From Brienomyrus brachyistius (Eukaryota; Chordata; Actinopteri; Osteoglossiformes; Mormyridae): DNA of 64,000 nucleotides. The stretch lies in NCBI RefSeq assembly GCF_023856365.1, contig NC_064544.1, positions 23,970,399 to 24,034,398 on the forward strand, in the 5' to 3' direction. The first letter of the stretch is position 1. Each line of letters starts with the position of its first letter. Shown here piece by piece: positions 57,569 to 64,000 of this stretch. A model generated the notes under the pieces. The model made no database searches. It had not been told where the DNA came from and saw nothing but the letters and a program-made list of their open reading frames with translations. A program made the position numbers and the translations under genes.

Positions 57569-60500
57569 TTAAAATTTTTTAAATAATATTTCTAACACTT
57601 ATAATGGGTTATATTTCAACTCCACAGGTTATTTAAAAATTTTGCTAATGAGGATGGAGGCTGTCTGTGAAGCTGAAGGTGATGGATTTTGCGCTTTGGA
57701 AGAGGCACTGAAGTGACAGTGTCACACCCGGAGGCAGTCTGACAGTGTTCTCAGCTAAGGTGTCACCAAGCATGCCTGAAATGTGCCAGTACCGTTTCAT
57801 TGCTTGCCCCCCTGCGAAACTTACCCCAAGCTTCCCCTGAGCAGCCTTTCCATCTCCAACATCCAGGCCTCACGCCTCTCCAGCTGCCGAGAGGGTCGCC
57901 TGTCCTCCTGCTTGGGACAGTCCTTGCAAGTGGCCACTAATTAGCACTGATCCCTCCCAAGAGCTTTGTAAATAACCTAATGACCAGAGGAAAAGTGAAA
58001 ACTGAACAATGGCAGCATATTTGGGAAATAAACTCTCTACTGAGATTATAATTATGCTCAGGAGACCAGGCTGTTTGAAAGCAACTTCGCCTGGCAGGCT
58101 GTGGGCATATGTGTTTGCATGCGTGTCTGTGAGTGGGTATCGGAGAGGGTGAACGGGGAGGTCCTGGCAGGAAGCGAGGGTGATGGGGACACGCCATCTA
58201 ACTGCTTCTGCAGCAGTCATTATCCTGACAGGGTCTGTAAACTGCTTATCATTCCAGGAAAAACAAAGCCAGATTGTAGAATTATCAATTCTAATTTACG
58301 GTGGAAGGGTTTGGCGGTAATGAACTGTGCCATCGCAGCGGAGACAACTGAAGCAGGGCGGATGAGGAGAAGGTGCAGGATCGCACGTAATTACCACTCT
58401 TCCCCAACTTGTGGTGGGGTGTCCCAACCTCCTACAGTCCTCAGAACTCCACAAAGCGCCTGTCCGTCAGCTCCACACTCACATCTTAGCACACCTTTTT
58501 CATGCCAATTGATTATATGACCTTATTTACGCTAAACATTTCATTAAATCTATTTTTATTGTGTGGAAGAAGGTGAAAAGTATAAAATAACATACTTTAA
58601 AATGCAATCTAGTGAATTTTCTTGCTTAAAATTCCATCCCTGATATCTGGCTAATTGAAAGTGTTAATTACTTGCTTTAAAGTTGTATTTTCAATAATCG
58701 ATGGCAGAAGGCTTAAAGGTGGCAGGGTGGATCTGTGGATCTCATGCGGGCCTCACTCGCCGTGGGCTGAGGGATAGATTCTGGCTTCTAGCTCAGTGGT
58801 CAGGTGATCTGGCGTGCATAAACGGCCCTCGTTGGTGTGCCAGTCCTCACGCCCTCTGTTTCCCAGGATAGACTGCAAACTCACTGAATCTCTGCACAAG
58901 CCAAGCGATCCCCTGTTTTATTCTCAGGGCTGTTTGCCTTGCGTTTGCGCTCATGCTAATTCCAACAGTGCGATCGATATCGAAAGACCTCACATCAGCA
59001 CACCGGTGGGGGGGACTGTCAGGCCAGTTTACCGAGCAGAGTGATAATGTGGAGAAATAAAGGAGAATATTATTAAATAAAAGCGCTCAGGGTCAATAGC
59101 AGCTATTGACGAGGCCGCGGAACCTGAGCTTCAAAAGGTGTCCTGGCTCAATGGGGAGCTTCCTCATCGAATGAGTGTGATCCCTGAAGTGCTGAAGCAG
59201 TGTCCTTCAGGGCAAACTTTTCTCATAAAAACTGTGTGGGGGGGGCATGATAACAGCAATAGTGTACAGCAAAGGACAGCCATTCAAAGAGACTAAAACA
59301 ATCAAAGTATGATGCATTTCTCAGAAAATTTTGTTAGGAACGATACAGGTTGGTCTACTCTCTAAACCAACTACAGACAGTGTTTTCTAAAAAAATAAGC
59401 CTCTAAGATGAGAATAAAGAGCTGCATTGTTCTGCATCACGCACAAGAAACCTGGCCATCTCTGATTGGGATAGTCACTGTACAGGTGACTCGTCAGCTT
59501 TCAAGGACAAACAGTTGCACATCAGAAGAGGCTGAATGCTTCCTAATTGCATTCATAAATTATGCATCCCGGTGGCCTGCCTGTACCTGTGGTGCGGCTG
59601 AGAGACGGAGCCCAGCGTGACGCGTCCCGGCTACTCACTGCTGTCTCTCTGCAACGGCGAGAAACGGCCGAGGAGAGTCCTCTCAGAGCGCCGAGATCTA
59701 GTGCGAATAGCCGAACTCCAGTCTCCGTGCATAGCAGCGGGGATGATCAAGTCAAGCTTTCTGCGGATGGCCCGGTGTAAAACCGTGGGAGTAAATGTTA
59801 TCTGAGAAGGCGGTTCACATTTACGAAACTGTATTTGATCAGCTATAAGTTCTTCAGTTTCAGCCTGGAATAAGCAACTGAGATATACTCCATGCACAGG
59901 TAGCTGGACATGCAAGCCACTCAACTCACAATCAAAGCCGGCACCTAAGAATGCTGTCCTAATACTTTGTTTAAAACATGCTCTGGATTCTTTTTTATTG
60001 TCTCCATTAAAAGACAGACATCTTTCTTAACATATGAGTTGTTCCAATGAATAACCTAACAATTCACCAATAAGTAAGCAGTATAGAATAACACACAAAA
60101 AAATATGTGATATATAAATGCACATACACTCACACGGCTTGAGGATAAGTCTGGGTAAGTTGTTATTTATGATGTTACAGAAGTAGTTATGTTTTGTTGT
60201 GAGTTGTTTCTCTGCTCTATATAGAAATCAATAACATGGCGCTGAATGCTTATTTCTCTAAAACTGGTTATATTGTTCGTTTTTTGGAATTTATTCTGTT
60301 GTGGCATTAGATCACATAAAGGACAGTAAGAGTTATGAGTCTGTCTGTGGTCTGCTGAGCCTCATATGACAATGTCACTGTGCTACTGACATCTGCAGTT
60401 GAGAAACGGTTAATGTACAAATAACAGCTGTATGTAATAAGCAGGTTATAACCAAACAAAGCAATGAATGAATGAGGGAATGAATATATTGGGAAAATAA

Positions 60501-61139
60501 AGAATGCAAACTTGTGAATGACTAAACCTTTTGTTCTAAGGAGAAGGAGTGTGTACGTCTATCCTTAGGAGTGTGTGTGCGTGTGGTTTGTGTCTCTAGC
60601 AGGACAATCTCACAGATGGCAGAATGAGGTGTAGTGACCAAAAAGGTGCCAAGTTCAAGCCATGAGGGGGTTTCACAACCCTGTACAGCCTTTGAGCTTC
60701 CCAGCAGGTCTAATAATGAAGCAATGACCCCAAATAATTTGTCTGTTTCTACAGAGAATCCATTCACCCAGTGTGGTCTGCTGAAAAAGGTCAAACTAAA
60801 CAAACAGTTGACAAATGGTTGATGAAACTCAGGATGAAAATGTTGAAAGTGGAAGGGATGTAATAACCAGAAAGATATCTGCATTTATGCTGGGTACGGC
60901 ACCTCCACTGAAGATAAACAGGAAGATCCCTAAATTGAATGTTACTGAGGATATAACTCATTCTTATCAGCACTTGTTAAAAACTGTATTTTTTCCCGAG
61001 AATCATGTACTTTTTTATGGTTATACAATGTCCCTCTTTTAATAGACTATTAGTGTTACTACTATTATTAGTATAATTAGTACTACTAGTGCTATAATAT
61101 ACTATAGAACAAGCACAATAAAAAATAACATAATAATAA
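57569..61139. other. noncoding, with a CpG-rich patch
   Basis: A CpG-dense patch at 59550-59790 contains a minus-strand frame (59631-59924) of 97 codons without a recognised domain. Segment 58725-59045 weakly resembles a decayed SINE. The rest is unique AT-rich sequence. Confidence 0.35.
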
Positions 61140-61144
61140 TCATC

Positions 61145-61570
61145 ATCATCCATCCATCTTTTTCCCTCTTCTCCCAGGGAGACTCATGGTAGCAACTCAT
61201 GAACAGGGCTGAAGAGACACAGCCATCTTTGCACAGCTATGGATTTCCAGACATTCCCAAACTAGTAGGGAGAGATAATCCCTCCAGCATGTCCTGGGTC
61301 TGCCCTGAGGCCTCCAACCAATGGGATGTGCCTGGAATAGCTTCCCAGGGAACTGACCATGTGAGATGCCTTATCCATGTGAGATGCCTCATCCATGTGA
61401 GATGCATAAACCACATTATTGGACTCGTCTCAAAGGAGTCAAAGGTCGCTCTGGGTCATTACCAACAGCTCATGGCCATAGGTGAGGACAGGGAAATAAA
61501 TTGTCCGATAAACTGCAAGGTTTGGCTGGTGACTTAGAGCCGTGTTTTGCATGTCACGTAAGGATAATGT
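61145..61570 (-). pseudogene. LINE 3' fragment, same class as the 49687 element
   Basis: The minus-strand translation gives PVLTYGHELLVMTQS (about 61495-61450), a PIGW-PQGRPRTC-W-DYLSL stretch (about 61325-61265) and an ATGG-type tail (61141-61160). This matches the C-terminal end of the LINE at 49687. An 18-bp unit (ATCCATGTGAGATGCCTC) is repeated three times at about 61356-61405. Confidence 0.7.
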
Positions 61571-61634
61571 ATGGGTTTGTTTTTTAGGGGTTGGGCTAGG
61601 CCCCCTTGCTCTTAGATTTACTTAAAAGGAATTA

Positions 61635-61920
61635 TGAATTGCTTCAGCATGTCAAGACCTTTTGGACAACACTAGGCTTCAAACATTTTGAGAACAGGGG
61701 AAGGCTCTTTTCTGTTCCAGGATGAGACATGGTTGGATGAGTTTGGCGTGGAATAACTTCATTGTCCCACACAGAGCCTTAAACTTAGCCCCATCAAACA
61801 AATTTAGGATGAACTAGAATGGAGATTGCGAACCAGGCCTTCATCTCCAACATTGCCTGACTTCACAAATGCTTCTGGATGGACAAAGATTCTCAGACAC
61901 ACTCCAAAATCTTGTGTAAG
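61635..61920 (+). pseudogene. Tc1-like transposase fragment, internally deleted
   Basis: The plus-strand translation gives TWLDEFGVE at about 61729, DELEWRLRTRPSSPTLPDFTN at about 61808-61870 and an S/T-rich end, the same C-terminal pattern as the fragment at 27540. Stops interrupt it and the catalytic positions are not all present. It separates two different LINE fragments. Confidence 0.75.
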
Positions 61921-61924
61921 TGAC

Positions 61925-63300
61925 CTCATGACCCCCATGCTCTTCCAGTCCTTCTATTGACAGCTCTGCTCTGGTCACTGCTAGGTTGCTGCAATCCAGG
62001 CCTCACTGCAGCCTTCCCTACCCCCAACTGGTTCACTACCTGTAAACTCTCAGTGAGACTGGAAGGTTCACAGCCAATCGGAGGATCAGCTTCAAGATTC
62101 ATGAACCTAGAAATGTCCAACATCCTAGCCAGAGGATGAGCTTTAAACAGAGTAGCCATCCCAGTTGGTCACAACTGCAGTGTCATCTGTGAGGACTGTT
62201 CCATCACCCACCCTGAATTGACTCTCTAAGGAACAGATTTGGATGTTTCAATTCCTCTGTAAGCAAGACGTGGGCCGCTAGACCATAGATGGTGTGTCAC
62301 TTGTTCACAGGTTCCTCTAACAAACGCTTCCTTACCTGCTCTCGCAGCCATTCTTCTCAGTTCCTGGTACAGACCGTAGATGCCATCAAGCCATGCACTT
62401 GCAACTCCTCTCGATAATATTCAGAGTGCCCTCACTAACACCTCCTTCTTGGAACACCGGCAACATCAACACAAGCCTCTGAAATCCTCAGGGTCTTATC
62501 ACTGAAGGTTTCCCACATGAAATTAGGATCAGCAGTCACACCCAAGTCTGCATGTTCCTCACACAAACTGAATGCAAACCCATTAGAAACAGCCTGATCT
62601 TGGAGTTTGGCTAAGTCCAGCCTCATTGTCCTAGTAGATGGTAGCCTACTGGACGTAAGCTGGATATTCAGAGTAGCAACAACATGTCTGGGGTTATAAT
62701 TCATAAACTGGGAACTTATGTAGGCACTGCAGTTCTATAGGATCCTCCAAAATCTTCCCACAAGGACGTGATCAGTCTCCTTCACTGCACCACCAGTACT
62801 GGAGTACCAAGTCCAGTGATGTGGCTCAGGGAGTTGGAACCAAGATCCAGCGACCTGCAGCCCCTGACCTTTTGCAAAGTCAAGGAATATGGAACCGCTT
62901 TCACCACAGTTGCCAGATACATGGGGACTGATACAATCATCTAAGCCAGTCTGCTCAGTGCCAGTGGTCACATTGAAGTCACCCATGACTAGAGGAGTGT
63001 CACCTCATGGACACCCATCAACCACAAATTAAAACTGTGAATAAAATTTCTCCCTCATTGAGACATGACTCACTGCGGTCGGAGCATACACTGAGACAAT
63101 AGACAGGACACCCAGAGAGTGCCTTAACTTCAGTTTCATAATACGCTTTTTGAAAGGAGTGACATCGGACAACGTGGGGAGAAACCAATCCACCACAGCA
63201 ACAGCTACTTTCTGAGTATGGCAGCCATGAGAACGACCAGACTAATAATTGCTCGACCCACTTATAGAGGTCTAGCCACTTCCCAGTCTGTGTACCTCAC
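61925..63300 (-). pseudogene. second LINE class, APE endonuclease and pre-RT fragment
   Basis: On the minus strand: KLRHSLGVLSIVSVYAPTA (about 63135-63080) and the endonuclease motif MGDFNVTTGTEQTG (62986-62945), then SWFQLPEPHHWTWYSSTGG and ETDHVLVGRFWRIL (to about 62740). Next come linker sequence (62704-62435), then TNWDGY (about 62175) and ADPPIGCEPSSLTESLQVVN (62085-62025), which precedes RT in this class. RT itself is not present; the Tc1 fragment and another LINE follow. This class differs from the 49687 LINE. It is inactive. Confidence 0.8.
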
Positions 63301-63790
63301 AGAACCCAAGTGCTGCTGTGCAGCAGGCAATGCCTCAGCACCTCACCAGTTTTGAACCCTTATAGGCCTGACCCCCATTGGCTCTCTTGCAGTTTTGACT
63401 CTTCTAGGTATGACACCCCCGAGGGCTTTCCCCCAGCCCCTTCATTATCCGTGCGGCCTTCTTTCGGGGTGGCTGCAGCAGAGCTACTCCTGGAGACAGC
63501 AGAGAAAAGTCCTGTCTGCTTTGTCGAAGTTGTGTAAAGGTTTTATACGGTGGAGTGCCTATCCCGCCACCAACCCCCAAATCTTTTCCCTGAAAGTTGG
63601 AGGTCTGCTGACAGGGCTGGATGAAATTTAACGTCATAACCAGGATGTACAATGTGCTTTATTATTACTGTATTTAATGTTGGTAATGTTGGTTATTGTG
63701 CGTAATTTATCAATTAAACTTTATCATATGTATGTACACGAAAATCAGACTATTTATGCTATTATCTATGGGTTCCTGCATTATTACTAT
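63301..63790. other. noncoding, no element recognised
   Basis: Possibly 5' sequence of the LINE at 61925. Overlapping frames on both strands have no domain. Confidence 0.35.
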
Positions 63791-63793
63791 TAT

Positions 63794-63927
63794 CCATCAA
63801 TCCATTTTCCAAACCGCTTATCCTACTGGGTCGCGGGGGGTCTGGAACCTATCCCGGAAGCAATGGGCATGAGGCAGGGAACAACCCAGGATGGGGGGCC
63901 AGCCCATCGCAGGGCACACTCACACAG
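63794..63927 (-). repeat. young mermaid-type SINE, 3' half only
   Basis: The minus-strand 3' part (TGTGTGAGTGTGCCCTGCG to the AATGGATTGATGG tail) differs from the copy at 30556 by only a handful of bases over about 125 bp. It is cut off at 63927, where a short AT-rich spacer and a TTA array begin, so the head was lost or never inserted. Confidence 0.85.
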
Positions 63928-63935
63928 CATTTTTA

Positions 63936-63973
<38 letters not shown>
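63936..63973. repeat. TTA microsatellite
   Basis: About 12 perfect ATT units directly after the truncated SINE. Confidence 0.95.
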
Positions 63974-63974
<1 letters not shown>

Positions 63975-64000
63975 AAGCTCAGGGAGCTTTGATGGAACCC

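Noticed and set aside
58725..59045. Decayed mermaid-type SINE
   Set aside because: Only scattered similarity in the head (GGTGGCAGGGTGG) and no conserved core; could be chance.

Overview
This window reads as nuclear DNA of a ray-finned (teleost-type) fish. The evidence is its repeats: a tRNA-derived SINE of the DANA/mermaid type, L2-clade and RTE/Rex-like LINEs, Tc1-like transposons (including a DD37E element), hAT-like palindromic MITEs, a Ty3/Gypsy remnant, and dense dinucleotide and tetranucleotide microsatellites. No complete host protein-coding gene could be supported. There is no operon structure, rRNA, CRISPR array or prokaryotic signal. Most open frames in the window are short chance frames, microsatellite translations or decayed transposon reading frames.

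Layout. 0-1 kb: a CpG-rich island with a 78-codon minus-strand frame and an RFX-like motif over its start; this is the best candidate for a host promoter or first exon. 1-8 kb: unique intergenic or intronic sequence with microsatellites and one copy of a CA-array-associated palindromic element. 8.1-9.65 kb: a minisatellite whose 60-bp unit is a dimer of a 30-bp monomer. 10.1-10.9 kb: a decayed LINE fragment of the restriction-like-endonuclease type. 12-15.2 kb: a hAT MITE, a SINE, and a nearly complete but broken DD37E Tc1/mariner element with doubled end repeats. 15.7-18.3 kb: a Ty3/Gypsy pol fossil whose integrase is split. 18.8-28.4 kb: MITEs, a SINE, a Tc1 fragment and a tRNA-Trp-like pseudogene within mostly unique sequence. 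29.1-33.7 kb: a nest with one L2 LINE (endonuclease plus RT) interrupted by a Tigger/pogo-like MITE and two SINEs, next to an LTR-like block. 35.6-36.4 kb: a second L2 fragment. 36.4-49.4 kb: mostly unique sequence with satellites and one MITE. 49.46-52.57 kb: a palindromic MITE split by a 2.7-kb LINE that carries an 8-bp target duplication. 55.6-56.0 kb: a solo LTR with a 5-bp target duplication. 61.1-63.3 kb: a mosaic of two LINE classes and a Tc1 fragment. 63.8 kb to the end: a truncated young SINE and a TTA array.

The elements do not form a pathway; they record successive insertions. The order can be read from nesting: the L2 is older than the Tigger and SINE inside it, and the palindromic MITE is older than the LINE inside it. 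Several low-repeat blocks rich in homeodomain-like TAAT cores could be conserved regulatory DNA, but that is inference without an alignment. I found no convincing new multigene system. The items most worth checking are the CpG-island frame, the 30/60-bp higher-order minisatellite, the CA-array-associated element family, and the nested insertions.
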